Below, piece by piece: positions 1-8,143 of a stretch of DNA of 32,775 nucleotides. This stretch comes from Streptomyces atratus (lineage in GTDB: Bacteria; Actinomycetota; Actinomycetes; Streptomycetales; Streptomycetaceae), in NCBI RefSeq assembly GCF_900119365.1, contig NZ_FPJO01000046.1:1-32775 (forward strand), in the 5' to 3' direction. Position 1 is the stretch's first letter; every line of letters begins with the position of its first letter. The translations under genes were made by a program, and so were the position numbers. Under the pieces are notes generated by a model. That model was not told the origin of the DNA. It searched no databases and saw only the letters and a list, made by a program, of their open reading frames with translations.

Positions 1-95
1 GGCCTGGGCGGAGCCGGCGGCCACGGCCGAGCCGGCCATGACCAGACCGGCCAGACCCGAAGCCCGCAACAGATTCCGGCGGGACGAGGCGGAGG
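1..95 (-). repeat. Left copy of a perfect 95-bp inverted duplication (signal-peptide region)
   Basis: The reverse complement of 1-95 equals 6012-6106 base for base, including all synonymous positions. The copy stops at the window edge, so the true length may be greater. It covers most of the Tat signal peptide of two genes that face opposite directions about 6 kb apart. The first seven or eight codons of each gene differ. Confidence 0.95.
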
Positions 96-117
96 TGTGG
101 TGGTGCGGAACGCTCAT
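1..117 (-). CDS. N-terminus of a Tat-exported protein, probably a beta-helix paralogue (partial)
   Basis: The frame opens at the ATG read on the minus strand at 117-115, with a GGAAGG ribosome-binding sequence about 10 nt upstream, and runs off the left edge after 39 codons. The peptide starts MSVPHHHTSASSRRNLLRA and continues as a hydrophobic segment ending in GSAQA, a twin-arginine signal peptide with an AxA cleavage site. From its ninth residue it is identical to the signal peptide of the beta-helix protein at 5993, and the DNA is identical over 95 bp. I infer that the missing remainder is a related exported protein, but nothing of the mature chain lies in the window, so the function is unproven. 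Confidence 0.8.
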   Translation of the reverse strand, partial: MSVPHHHTSASSRRNLLRASGLAGLVMAGSAVAAGSAQA

Positions 118-265
118 GCGGACTTCGCCTTCCGAGAAGTGCGATAAGTGAGGGAGCGTTCCTGCGGGGGACTGCCATGAGGCGGATGGCTGAAAAGGGT
201 CCGGCTGTCGGATGTCCACGGCGCGATGGGCAGGCGCCGGAACCAGGCCGGAAAGGGTAAAACGC

Positions 266-287
266 CGGTGACCATGGAGTGTCACCG
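266..287 (-). terminator. Short hairpin downstream of the IclR regulator gene
   Basis: CGGTGAC at 266-272 pairs with GTCACCG at 281-287 around an 8-nt loop. It lies about 40 bp beyond the stop codon of the minus-strand regulator gene. There is no clear U-tract, so a terminator role is only plausible. Confidence 0.3.
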
Positions 288-325
288 CGGTTGGCAGGGA
301 ACCTACGGCGGGTTACACCGTTTGG

Positions 326-1183
326 TCAAGACCCGAATTCGTCGGAATGCGACGTATCGGTGTCGGAGCCGGCGCCGTCCGCGTCGTCGACCCAGCCGAG
401 CGAGAAGCTGATCCGGCGGGCCGCGTCCCGGACCTGGCCGCCCAGTTCCTGGTAGCGCCAGGCCGGCAGGCCGAGCTTGAGGCCGGTGATGGAGACGGCC
501 CCGGCACACGCCGAACGGTCGTCGAAGACCGGCGCGCCGATGCAGATGATGCCCTCGGCGTCCTCCTCGTCGTCCAGGGCGTACCCGACCCGGGCGATGT
601 CGCGCAGATGCGACAGGAAGGTGGCCGGGTCGGTGATCGTGCGGGAGGTGCGCCGGGGCAGCCCGAACCGCTCGACGACCGCGGCCGCCTCGCTCGGCGG
701 CACGGCGGAGAGCAGCGCCTTGCCCAGGCCCGTGCAGTGCGGCAGCTCGCGCTGCCCCATCCGCAGGTCGAGCCGGACGCGCTGGTCGAGCTCGACCTGG
801 TCCACGACGACCGCGTGGCCGTCCTCGGGGACGGCGAGGCGGGATGCCATTCCGGTGGTCCGGGTCAGCTCGCGCAGGACGGGGTGGGCGACCCCGCGCA
901 GGGACACCTGGGAGCGGGCCCGGTCGCCGAGCCGGGCCAGGCTCATGCCGAGCCGGTAGCGGCGGTTCATGCCCTCGCCGTCGTCCGAGACGAGGCCGTA
1001 GGCGCGGAGGGTCTGGAGCATGCCGAAGGCGGCGCTCTTGGAGATGGAGCAGGCCTGGCCGACCTCCGTGACGCTCAGGCCGTTCCCCTGTGCGGGGGCG
1101 GCGAGCGCCTCGAGGATGTCCGCTGCCCTGGCCACGCTCTTGACCCAGTACTTCGGTTCTTCTGGGGCAGCACTGTTCGTCAT
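326..1183 (-). CDS. IclR-family transcriptional regulator
   Basis: A 285-residue protein of usual IclR length. Residues about 12-75 form the N-terminal winged helix-turn-helix (KSVARAADILEAL, then SVTEVGQACSISKSAAFGMLQTL). Residues about 90-265 match the IclR effector domain, with the HCTGLGKALLSA segment and the ligand-pocket stretch DDEEDAEGIICIGAPVFD. The start is the ATG at 1183-1181, because the conserved N-terminus begins there; an upstream extension of the frame has no family-like sequence. The gene faces away from the catabolic operon at 1486, the classic layout of a local regulator. A palindrome identical in half-sites and spacing to the operon operator overlaps its own start codon, so it probably represses itself and the operon. 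The effector is unknown. Confidence 0.93.
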   Translation of the reverse strand: MTNSAAPEEPKYWVKSVARAADILEALAAPAQGNGLSVTEVGQACSISKSAAFGMLQTLRAYGLVSDDGEGMNRRYRLGMSLARLGDRARSQVSLRGVAHPVLRELTRTTGMASRLAVPEDGHAVVVDQVELDQRVRLDLRMGQRELPHCTGLGKALLSAVPPSEAAAVVERFGLPRRTSRTITDPATFLSHLRDIARVGYALDDEEDAEGIICIGAPVFDDRSACAGAVSITGLKLGLPAWRYQELGGQVRDAARRISFSLGWVDDADGAGSDTDTSHSDEFGS

Positions 1184-1195
1184 AGCAGAACAGCG
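1171..1195. promoter_or_regulatory. Second IclR operator, over the regulator start codon
   Basis: CTGTTC (1173-1178) and GAACAG (1188-1193) are separated by 9 bp. Half-sites, spacing and the flanking CA on the left equal those of the palindrome at 1309-1333. It covers the regulator's start codon (1181-1183), a position suited to autorepression. Binding by the neighbouring IclR protein is inferred. Confidence 0.65.
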
Positions 1196-1218
1196 TAGTG
1201 CCTCGGGAAGGGCTCGAA

Positions 1219-1244
1219 CGCGCTTTCCCTGTGAAGAAAGCGCG
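1219..1244. repeat. 9-bp inverted repeat in the regulator-operon intergenic region
   Basis: CGCGCTTTC (1219-1227) and GAAAGCGCG (1236-1244) are perfect arms around an 8-nt loop. It lies upstream of the IclR start, outside the CTGTTC operators. It could be a second regulator's site or a hairpin in the regulator's leader RNA. Confidence 0.4.
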
Positions 1245-1274
1245 GAATCGGGCCTTCCTGGGTTTGAAAAGGTC

Positions 1275-1303
1275 TTGACCAGTCCTGGAGCCGCACGTAA
1301 TAT
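1275..1303 (+). promoter_or_regulatory. Promoter of the catabolic operon
   Basis: TTGACC at 1275-1280 and TAATAT at 1298-1303 are spaced by 17 bp, a strong match to the vegetative (HrdB-type) consensus. The predicted transcription start, near 1310, falls inside the palindrome at 1309-1333, which explains how a repressor there would block initiation. The leader to the aminotransferase start would be about 175 nt. Confidence 0.75.
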
Positions 1304-1308
1304 CCAGG

Positions 1309-1333
1309 CACTGTTCTGCTCTACAGAACAGTG
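1309..1333. promoter_or_regulatory. Main IclR operator of the catabolic operon
   Basis: A perfect inverted repeat with 10-bp arms (CACTGTTCTG at 1309-1318, CAGAACAGTG at 1324-1333) and a 5-bp centre, containing CTGTTC-N9-GAACAG. It overlaps the predicted transcription start. The same motif recurs at 1171-1195. Assignment to the adjacent IclR-family protein is inference from position. Confidence 0.75.
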
Positions 1334-1350
1334 TTCAGAAAAGCGAACAC
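1331..1350. promoter_or_regulatory. Third palindrome beside the operator
   Basis: GTGTTC (1331-1336) and GAACAC (1345-1350) with an 8-bp centre. It shares TGTTC/GAACA with the two operators but is one base shorter in spacing and abuts the main site, so it may be a weaker or cooperative site. Confidence 0.45.
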
Positions 1351-1485
1351 ATACCTGAAGCACCACCTCAAGCACCACGGATCATCCTCATTCCTGCGGC
1401 GACTGCCGGGCGGATGGCGCCAGGGACTCACGGGCCGGGCAGGGCCTGCGAAGACCGACGACTCTCGACGCAAGGAGCAAGCGAT

Positions 1486-2856
1486 ATGAGTTCAGGCCCG
1501 GTAGGCAACGAATCCGGAGCCCGACTCGCCGAGCGCGCCCGCCAGGTCGTACCCGGCGGCGTGAACAGCGGTCAGCGCAGCGTTCCCGGACTGACCGACC
1601 TGGTCGTCACGGGTACGGACGGCGCACGGTTCCGTACCGCCGACGGACGCGAGTACACCGACTTCCACTCGGCGTTCGGCCCGCCCCTGCTCGGTCACAA
1701 CGACCCCGACGTGGCCCGCGCCACCGCCCAGGCCGGCGCCACCCTCGGCCACATGGGCGTCGGTGTCACCGAGGGCGAGGTCCTCCTCGCCGAACAGCTC
1801 GCCGAGCTGATCCCCTCCATCGAGAAGGTGCTGCTCACCAGCACCGGCAGCGAGGCCACGTTCCACGCGCTGCGCGTCTCCCGCGCCGCCACCGGCCGCC
1901 GCCTGGTCGTCAAGTTCCAGGGCTGCTACCACGGCTGGCACGACGCGGTCAGCCTCAACGTCATCTCCGCGCCCGAGAAGGTCGGCGGCCACGACCCGAT
2001 CTCCACCGGCATCCTGCCCGAGGTCCTCGAAGCCACCCTCGTCCTGCCGTTCAACGACAGCGAGGCCGTCCGCCGCGCCTTCGCCGAGCACGGCTCCGAC
2101 ATCGCCGCCGTGATCGTCGAGCCCGTCCCGCACAACGTCGGAGCGCTCCTGCCGTACCAGGAGTTCCTCACCACGCTGCGCGAGGAGACCACGAAGGCCG
2201 GCAGCGTCCTGATCTTCGACGAGGTCATCACCGGTTTCCGCCACGACATCGGCGGCTGGCAGAAGATCTCCGGCGTCACCCCCGACCTCACCACCCTCGG
2301 CAAGGCCATCGCCAACGGTGCCCCCGTCGGCGCGATCGGCGGCCGCGCCGACCTGATGGACCTCTTCTCCACGCGCCCCGGCGCCCCCGCCTTCTTCGCC
2401 GGCACGTACAACGGCCACCCGTCCGTCGTGGCCGCCGCCCTCGCCACCCTGCGCAAGCTCCGCGAGGAGCCGGTCCACGAGCACGTCTTCCGGCTCGGCG
2501 AGCGCGTCCGCACCGAACTGACCGGACTGTACGAGCGCCTCGGCGTCCCCGCCGTCGTCACCGGCTACGGCTCCGTCTTCGTCAGCTACTTCATGCCGGG
2601 CGAGGCCCCCCGCACGTACGCGGACCTGTTGAACAACGACGCCTCGCTCTTCGTCGGCTACCGCCGGCGGCTCCTCGACCACGGCCTGTTCGAGCTGCCG
2701 CTCAACCTCAAGCGCAGCCACATCAGCTACGCCCACACCGACGCCGACGTGGACCGTCTCATCGAGGGCACCGAAGCCGCGGTCAAGGCCGTGCTCGCCG
2801 ACGGCGGCGCCCGCGACCTGGAGAACACCTCCACCATGGGCGGGGCGACCCGCTGA
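1486..2856 (+). CDS. Class III PLP-dependent aminotransferase (glutamate-1-semialdehyde aminomutase-like)
   Basis: A 456-residue fold-type I enzyme. PLP-site features are visible: STGSEA (119-124, phosphate contact), YHGWHD (148-153), FDEV with Asp245 for the pyridine nitrogen, and Lys273 in TTLGKAIANG as Schiff-base lysine. The N-terminal PGGVNSGQRS and the overall pattern resemble the HemL subgroup, but the setting is a catabolic operon, not haem synthesis, so a true hemL is unlikely. The start at 1486 has AAGGAG at 1472-1477; an in-frame ATG further upstream lacks a comparable site. It is the first gene of the operon; its stop overlaps the next start by one base (TGATG). The amino donor and acceptor are unknown; it probably transaminates a keto acid or aldehyde from this pathway. 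Confidence 0.9.
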   Translation: MSSGPVGNESGARLAERARQVVPGGVNSGQRSVPGLTDLVVTGTDGARFRTADGREYTDFHSAFGPPLLGHNDPDVARATAQAGATLGHMGVGVTEGEVLLAEQLAELIPSIEKVLLTSTGSEATFHALRVSRAATGRRLVVKFQGCYHGWHDAVSLNVISAPEKVGGHDPISTGILPEVLEATLVLPFNDSEAVRRAFAEHGSDIAAVIVEPVPHNVGALLPYQEFLTTLREETTKAGSVLIFDEVITGFRHDIGGWQKISGVTPDLTTLGKAIANGAPVGAIGGRADLMDLFSTRPGAPAFFAGTYNGHPSVVAAALATLRKLREEPVHEHVFRLGERVRTELTGLYERLGVPAVVTGYGSVFVSYFMPGEAPRTYADLLNNDASLFVGYRRRLLDHGLFELPLNLKRSHISYAHTDADVDRLIEGTEAAVKAVLADGGARDLENTSTMGGATR

Positions 2857-4043
2857 TGCTGACCGTCAACCGCACCCGCCCGGCGGGCCCCGCAGGCCGG
2901 ATCACCCGCGTCGAGACCCTGATGCTCGGCACCTCCTGGCGCGACTTCGGCTACGTCCGGGTCCACACCGACGAGGGCCTGACCGGCATCGGCGAGATCA
3001 CCCATCCCTACCGCGTCCGCGAGGTCTGCGCCCTCACCGAGGCGCTGGCCCAGCGCCATCTCATCGGCGCCGACCCCTTCGACATCGAGGAGCTCTGGCT
3101 CCGCGTCTACCAGGGCGACTTCCTGCGCGGCGGCGACATGGGCGGCGTCGCCCTGTCCGGCCTCGACCAGGCGATGTACGACCTGATGGGCAAGGCGCTC
3201 GGCGTCCCCGCGTACCGGCTGACCGGTGGCGCCTGCCGGGACGAGGTACGGGTGTACGCCAACGGCTGGTACACCGGCGAACGCGAGCCCGAGACCTTCG
3301 CCGCCAAGGCGAAGGAGACCGTGGCGAAGGGCTTCACCGCCCTCAAGTTCGACCCGTTCGGCCCCGGACTGCACGAGTTGGAGCGCGCCGAACTGCGCCG
3401 CTCCGTCGACCTCGTGGCCGCCGTCCGGGAGGCCATCGGGCCCGATGCGGACCTCTTCATCGAGGGCCACGCCCGGTTCGCCATGCCGACCGCGGCCCGG
3501 CTGGTGCGCGAGCTGGAGCCCTTCGACATCGGCTGGTTCGAGGAGCCGATGCCGTGGACCCACATCGAGCGCTACGCGGAACTGCGGCAGCGCGCAGCGT
3601 TCCCGATCTCCGGCGGTGAGCACTTCCACAACCGCTACGAGTACAAGCCGCTCTTCGCCACCAACGCGGTCGACATCATCCAGCCCGACCTCTCCATGGC
3701 CGGCGGATTCACCGAGGTCCGCAAGCTCGCCGCGATCGCCGACACCCACGGCATGCTCGTGGCCCCGCACAACTCCAACTCGCCGCTCTGCACCACCGTC
3801 TCGGTGCACGCGACGCTGGGAATCCCCAACTTCAAGATCCTGGAAACCTTCGACGGGCTCCTCGAGGACTACGTCTTCGACGCCCTCAAGGGCACCCTTC
3901 CGATCGTCGACGGCCACATCGGCCTGCCGACCGCACCCGGTCTCGGTGTCGAGCTCGTCGACGAGGTCTTCGAGGAGCACCCGCCCAGCCACCGCTTCTG
4001 GAACATGTTCGCGGACGGCTGGGAGAAGCGGAACCGGACATGA
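2856..4043 (+). CDS. Enolase-superfamily (mandelate racemase subgroup) acid-sugar dehydratase-like protein
   Basis: A 395-residue protein with the N-terminal capping domain (about 18-130) and a C-terminal barrel. Metal ligands are recognisable as Glu203 (FIEGHARF), Glu229 (GWFEEP) and Glu255 (SGGEHFH), spaced 26 and 26 residues as in galactonate dehydratase-type members. Lys164 in LKFDPFG, His205 and His305 (APHNSNSP) are candidate acid/base residues. These enzymes abstract the alpha proton of a carboxylate, most often to dehydrate an aldonic or aldaric acid, but some epimerise or cycloisomerise. The start ATG overlaps the upstream stop and the end overlaps the next gene by ATGA, indicating translational coupling. 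Substrate cannot be named from sequence; a D-galactonate-like substrate is the closest guess. Confidence 0.88.
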   Translation: MLTVNRTRPAGPAGRITRVETLMLGTSWRDFGYVRVHTDEGLTGIGEITHPYRVREVCALTEALAQRHLIGADPFDIEELWLRVYQGDFLRGGDMGGVALSGLDQAMYDLMGKALGVPAYRLTGGACRDEVRVYANGWYTGEREPETFAAKAKETVAKGFTALKFDPFGPGLHELERAELRRSVDLVAAVREAIGPDADLFIEGHARFAMPTAARLVRELEPFDIGWFEEPMPWTHIERYAELRQRAAFPISGGEHFHNRYEYKPLFATNAVDIIQPDLSMAGGFTEVRKLAAIADTHGMLVAPHNSNSPLCTTVSVHATLGIPNFKILETFDGLLEDYVFDALKGTLPIVDGHIGLPTAPGLGVELVDEVFEEHPPSHRFWNMFADGWEKRNRT

Positions 4044-4885
4044 TCGTCGACGTCCACTCGCATCTCTTCCGGCACAGCCACGACTTCACCGACCCGTTCA
4101 GGTCCGACTCCGCCCGCGCCCACGCGGGCGAGGTCGACCTCACGGTGAAGTGGGAGGAGTACGCCGCCACCGCCCCCGAGGGCACCCGCACGATCGTCGT
4201 CGGCGGCAAGGCGCGGCGCAGCGGCCTCTGGGTGGACGACGCCGCCGTCGCCTCGTACGCCGGAGCGCACCCCGACCGGCTCATCGGCTACCTCTCGCTC
4301 GACCCGACCCAGCCCGGCTGGCAGGACGAACTCCGCTACGGCCACCAGGAACTGGGCCTGCGCGGCATCAAACTGATGCCGATGTACGCGGGCTTCGACC
4401 CGGCCGCCGAGGAGTACGACGAGCTGTACACGTACGCCGAACGGCACGGGCTCCCGCTCCTGGTGCACACCGGCACCACCTTCGTGTCGAGCGCACCGCT
4501 GGAGTGGGCGATGCCCCGCCACCTGGACGCGGTCGCCATCCGCCACCCGGAACTGCGGATGGTCCTCGCCCACCTCGGCCACCCCTTCGAGGGCGAGTGC
4601 ATCGCGGTCATCCGCAAGCACCCGCACGTGTACGCGGACATCAGCGCCCTGCACTACCGGCCCTTCCAGCTCTGGCACAGCCTCCGGCTGGTCCAGGACT
4701 ACGGGGTCTTCCACAAGCTGATGTTCGGCAGCGACTACCCGTTCACGACGGTCGACGACTCGGTGCGGGGGCTGCGGGAGATCGCCCGCATCCCCGGCAT
4801 CCCGGGACTGCCGCCGCTCGACGTGGACGCGGTGGAGGAGATCATCCACCGGCCGTCGCTGGATCTGCTGGGTCTGAACGGCTGA
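4040..4885 (+). CDS. Amidohydrolase-related metal-dependent hydrolase (Amidohydro_2 type)
   Basis: A 281-residue TIM-barrel protein of the ACMSD/PDC-lactonase-like group. It has the N-terminal metal motif HSH in DVHSHLF, HTGT after strand 4 or 5, LAHLGHP, and the C-terminal GSDYPF carrying the conserved Asp. Members hydrolyse lactones, decarboxylate or hydrate small carboxylates. Placed directly after the dehydratase-like enzyme, with a 4-base ATGA overlap, it may open a lactone or process the dehydration product. The reaction is inferred only to that level. About 200 bp without a gene follow before the SDR. Confidence 0.85.
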   Translation: MIVDVHSHLFRHSHDFTDPFRSDSARAHAGEVDLTVKWEEYAATAPEGTRTIVVGGKARRSGLWVDDAAVASYAGAHPDRLIGYLSLDPTQPGWQDELRYGHQELGLRGIKLMPMYAGFDPAAEEYDELYTYAERHGLPLLVHTGTTFVSSAPLEWAMPRHLDAVAIRHPELRMVLAHLGHPFEGECIAVIRKHPHVYADISALHYRPFQLWHSLRLVQDYGVFHKLMFGSDYPFTTVDDSVRGLREIARIPGIPGLPPLDVDAVEEIIHRPSLDLLGLNG

Positions 4886-5048
4886 CCCGGCCGTTCCCCC
4901 TCCGAACCTGCCGGTACGGCGCCGGGGTCATCCCCCTGTCGCCCGGTACCGACCGGCAGCCGGGCCGCCGCGCCATCACCCAAGTGTCCCTGCGCGGCGG
5001 CCCGGATCTCTCCGGCGATCAGGACCGGAGACGACCACCCCTCCGTAT

Positions 5049-5072
5049 CTCTCCGCCTCTCCACCTCTCCGC
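5049..5072 (+). repeat. Three tandem pyrimidine-rich octamers before the SDR gene
   Basis: CTCTCCGC, CTCTCCAC and CTCTCCGC follow one another without gaps and end directly before CTGGAGGA, the ribosome-binding sequence at 5075-5080. CUCC-type segments can pair with GGAG, so each unit could mask the site. The rest of 4886-5088 shows no other clear signal. Confidence 0.6.
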
Positions 5073-5088
5073 CTGGAGGAACCCCGCC

Positions 5089-5928
5089 ATGACCGCAGCC
5101 GTCCCGCCCCGGGGAACCGACCGCTTCGATCTGACCGGCCGCACCGCGGTCGTGACCGGGGCCGCCCGGGGGCTCGGCCGGTCCTTCGCCGTCGGCCTCG
5201 CGGAGGCGGGCGCCGATCTGGTCCTCGTCGACCTGCCCGGTGCCGAGGGCGTCGCCGAGACCGCGGCGGCGATCGAGGCACTCGGCCGCAGCTGCCGGAC
5301 GTACGGACAGGACCTGGCGGACATCGACGCGCTGCCCGGCTTCGTCGACGCCGTGCGCGCCGAGTCGGGACCGCTGCACATCCTGGTCAACAACGCGGGC
5401 ACCGCGGCGCTGGAACGCTTCAACGAGATCACCCCCGCGAGCTGGTCCCACATCATGCGGGTCAACGTCGACGCCGTCTTCTTCCTCAGCCAGCGCATCG
5501 CCGAACACATGACGGCGGACTCGGTCGCGGGCCGCATCATCACCATCACATCGAAGAACGCCCTGGTCGCGGAGGCCGGCCTGGCCCACTACAACGCCTC
5601 CAAGGCCGCCGCCCAACTGCTCACCGAGACCCTGGCGGTCGAACTCGCCCCGCACGGCATCACCGCCAACACCCTTGCCCCCGGCATGGTCGAGACACCC
5701 ATCGACGGCGAATTCCCCTTCGACCGGGAGGCCTTCGAATCCGCGTACCGCGAGCGCATCCCGCTCGGCAGGTACGCGCAGCCCGACGAGTGCGTCGGTG
5801 CGCTGCTGCTGCTCGCCTCGGACGCCGGGGCGTATCTCACCGGGGCGCGCATCGTCGTCGACGGGGGAGTGCTGGCCGACCAGATGCCGCGGATGCGCTT
5901 CATGCCGCCGTACCGCAACACGATCTGA
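5089..5928 (+). CDS. Short-chain dehydrogenase/reductase (SDR, classical)
   Basis: A 279-residue classical SDR. It shows the TGAARGLG cofactor loop (about 23-30), Asp48 at the end of strand 2 (favouring NAD over NADP), NNAG (101-104), and the catalytic Ser155 (TSK), Tyr168 and Lys172 (YNASK). APGMVETP follows, and the chain ends with VDGG plus a short tail. Start 5089 is supported by GGAGGA at 5075-5080. In context it probably oxidises a hydroxyl on the pathway intermediate, giving the carbonyl used by the aminotransferase, but order and substrate are inference. A 203-bp gap separates it from the hydrolase gene, so a separate promoter is possible. Confidence 0.9.
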   Translation: MTAAVPPRGTDRFDLTGRTAVVTGAARGLGRSFAVGLAEAGADLVLVDLPGAEGVAETAAAIEALGRSCRTYGQDLADIDALPGFVDAVRAESGPLHILVNNAGTAALERFNEITPASWSHIMRVNVDAVFFLSQRIAEHMTADSVAGRIITITSKNALVAEAGLAHYNASKAAAQLLTETLAVELAPHGITANTLAPGMVETPIDGEFPFDREAFESAYRERIPLGRYAQPDECVGALLLLASDAGAYLTGARIVVDGGVLADQMPRMRFMPPYRNTI

Positions 5929-5992
5929 CCGCGACCGACCGGCAGTCGGTTCCCACCGAGCACGCATCGACAACGCGAGGAGCGCCTCCGCC

Positions 5993-8143
5993 ATGTCCGT
6001 CAATGCTTCGTCCTCCGCCTCGTCCCGCCGGAATCTGTTGCGGGCTTCGGGTCTGGCCGGTCTGGTCATGGCCGGCTCGGCCGTGGCCGCCGGCTCCGCC
6101 CAGGCCGCGCCCTCGCACACCGGTGATGTGCTCCGGGTCGACACCGTCGCCGCACTGCGCGCGCTGAACACCAAGCCGCTCGACGACGGCACCCAGGTCC
6201 TGATCGCCGGCTACCACACCCCCGGCGACGGCGGCACCATGGCCGTGCGCTGGGACAAGAAGTCCGACACCGCCCACAACGGCGGCACCGTCATCGCCCC
6301 CACGGGCAAGAACACCACCGGCCGCTGGCACCAGCTCCACACCGGAACCCTCGACTTCCGCACCTTCGGCCACTTCGACGCGAAGACCCCCGCCGACGCC
6401 GCCCTCGACGCCATGATCGCCGACACCAGCGTCCACCGCATCGAGGGCCACACCGACCTCCTGTTCACCCAACGCCACCTCTTCAACCGCTCGAACATCG
6501 AACTCGACTTCGGCGGCCACCGCATACGCACCGAGAACATCGAGAAGAACACCCACGACAACCCCTTCGGCGCCGTCCTCTCCTTCCGCGGCACCGTCAC
6601 CGACACCACCGTCCAGCACGCGCTCTCCGGCAAGGTCATCGAGCTCACCGACACCTTCCCGGTCCCCGACGCCAAGGCGTTCGAGGTCGGTCAGTGGTGG
6701 TCCGTGCAGGTCGCCCCGGTAGAGGGCGGCGGCGGTGACGAACGCGAGCTGCAGAAGCTGGTCGAGATCACCGAGATCGTCGACGCGGGACACATCCGGA
6801 TCGGCTATCTCAACGGCTGGGAACTGGCCGAGGGCCGCAAACTCACCTGGACCCGCATCGAACCGGTCCAGGGCACCCACATCCGCAACATGGTCTTCGA
6901 AGGCGCCGGCCCCGACGAGTACACCGGCTCCCACCCCGTCAGCTTCGAGTACGCCGTGGGCTGCGACGTCTCCGGGATCCATGCCACCGGCACCTTCTGG
7001 CCGGTCGTCATGCGCCGCTGGTGCACCCGCTTCCGCACCGAGGAGTGCTCTCTGAAGAACCCGCCCACCGTCGAGTACGGCGGCGCGGGCTACCTCACCC
7101 AGCAGATCTACTGCCTGTACGGGCGGGTCGCGGACTGCACGACCAGCAATGTGCGCCACCTCAACGACCTCACCGCCTCCGCCTACTGCACCGTCGTGAA
7201 CTGCCACGGCGACGGCGACGACGCGGGCGGCAACCCCTTCACCACGCACGGGCAGTACGAGCACGATCTGCTCTTCGACGGCAACTCCGGGCTGATGGAC
7301 ATCGCCAACTCCGGTGCACAGTGGGGCATTTCGGCGAAGCGGATCACGGTGCGCAGACATGTCTGCTCCTGGTTCACCGCCAACACCAAGATCACCGATC
7401 TGACCCTCGAAGACATCACGGTGATCGCGCGCCCCACCTTCGACCAGGCCGGCACCCTCACCGTCAACGCCGACGGCGCCCAGGTGCGCGGCTGCACCGC
7501 GAAGACCTTCTCCGTCGCCCAGCGCTCGGCCCGCTCCACCCGGCCGACCACCATCAGCGACTGCTCCTTCGAGCTGCCTGCGGGCGCCGTCCTCGTCCAG
7601 ACCCCGGTCACCGCGCCGGTGCACTTCGTACGTTGCACGTTCAAGGGCGTCGACGGCGCGATCCTGCGCGGGGCGGGGCCCGTCCACTTCACCGACTGCA
7701 CCGTCACCGGCACCGAGAACGCGGCCCCGCTCTCGGTCGGATCCGCGGACCTGCGGATCGACGGCGGCAGTTACGACAACACCGGCATCGAACTCAGCGC
7801 CGTGCGCGACCAGCGGATCACCGTCACCGGCGGCGCTCGTCTCACCGGCAGCAACAAGGCCAGGGCACTCCTCGGCCGCGCCGCCGGCCCGGGGAAGGTG
7901 ACCTGGGACCTCGGCGCGCTCAGCAGCGCCGCCTCCGGGGCGGACACCGCACATGTCCGTATCGACGAGGGCACCAACCACTACGCGGCGACCGGAGCCC
8001 GCTTCACCGGCGGCACGCTCCATCTCGCCCCCGGCGCGCTGGACTCGGTCCTGCACACCTCGTGCGTGGAGGACGGGGCGAAGCGCGGCGCCATGCCCGC
8101 GAACGGCGACAAGGTGCGCACGGACGGGAACCTGATCCTGTGA
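5993..8143 (+). CDS. Tat-exported right-handed beta-helix protein (pectate-lyase-like fold)
   Basis: A 716-residue secreted protein. The first 38 residues are a Tat signal peptide (SSRRNLLRAS, hydrophobic core, GSAQA cleavage site), identical beyond its seventh residue with the truncated protein at the left edge. An N-terminal region with PGDGG (about residues 75-85) resembles the start of pectate-lyase-superfamily and tailspike chains. The rest is rich in short Asn/Asp/Gly/Thr turns typical of parallel beta-helix coils (for example NGWELAEGRK, TLEDITVIAR, VHFTDCTVTG). Such proteins usually bind or cleave polysaccharides. No catalytic triad could be assigned. GAGGAG at 5977-5982 supports the start. 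It follows the SDR by 64 bp and its stop overlaps the next start (GTGA). Confidence 0.82.
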   Translation: MSVNASSSASSRRNLLRASGLAGLVMAGSAVAAGSAQAAPSHTGDVLRVDTVAALRALNTKPLDDGTQVLIAGYHTPGDGGTMAVRWDKKSDTAHNGGTVIAPTGKNTTGRWHQLHTGTLDFRTFGHFDAKTPADAALDAMIADTSVHRIEGHTDLLFTQRHLFNRSNIELDFGGHRIRTENIEKNTHDNPFGAVLSFRGTVTDTTVQHALSGKVIELTDTFPVPDAKAFEVGQWWSVQVAPVEGGGGDERELQKLVEITEIVDAGHIRIGYLNGWELAEGRKLTWTRIEPVQGTHIRNMVFEGAGPDEYTGSHPVSFEYAVGCDVSGIHATGTFWPVVMRRWCTRFRTEECSLKNPPTVEYGGAGYLTQQIYCLYGRVADCTTSNVRHLNDLTASAYCTVVNCHGDGDDAGGNPFTTHGQYEHDLLFDGNSGLMDIANSGAQWGISAKRITVRRHVCSWFTANTKITDLTLEDITVIARPTFDQAGTLTVNADGAQVRGCTAKTFSVAQRSARSTRPTTISDCSFELPAGAVLVQTPVTAPVHFVRCTFKGVDGAILRGAGPVHFTDCTVTGTENAAPLSVGSADLRIDGGSYDNTGIELSAVRDQRITVTGGARLTGSNKARALLGRAAGPGKVTWDLGALSSAASGADTAHVRIDEGTNHYAATGARFTGGTLHLAPGALDSVLHTSCVEDGAKRGAMPANGDKVRTDGNLIL
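6012..6106 (+). repeat. Right copy of the perfect 95-bp inverted duplication
   Basis: Identical to the reverse complement of 1-95. It covers codons 7-38 of the beta-helix gene and ends at the signal-peptide cleavage site, exactly where the left copy meets the window edge. Confidence 0.95.

Noticed and set aside
1486..2856. True hemL (haem pathway) assignment
   Set aside because: The residues are compatible, but the gene is the first of an IclR-controlled catabolic operon with no tetrapyrrole genes nearby.
4735..6192. Minus-strand 485-residue open frame across the SDR gene
   Set aside because: It crosses two confident plus-strand genes and their gaps, and has composition typical of a frame shadow with no recognisable motif.
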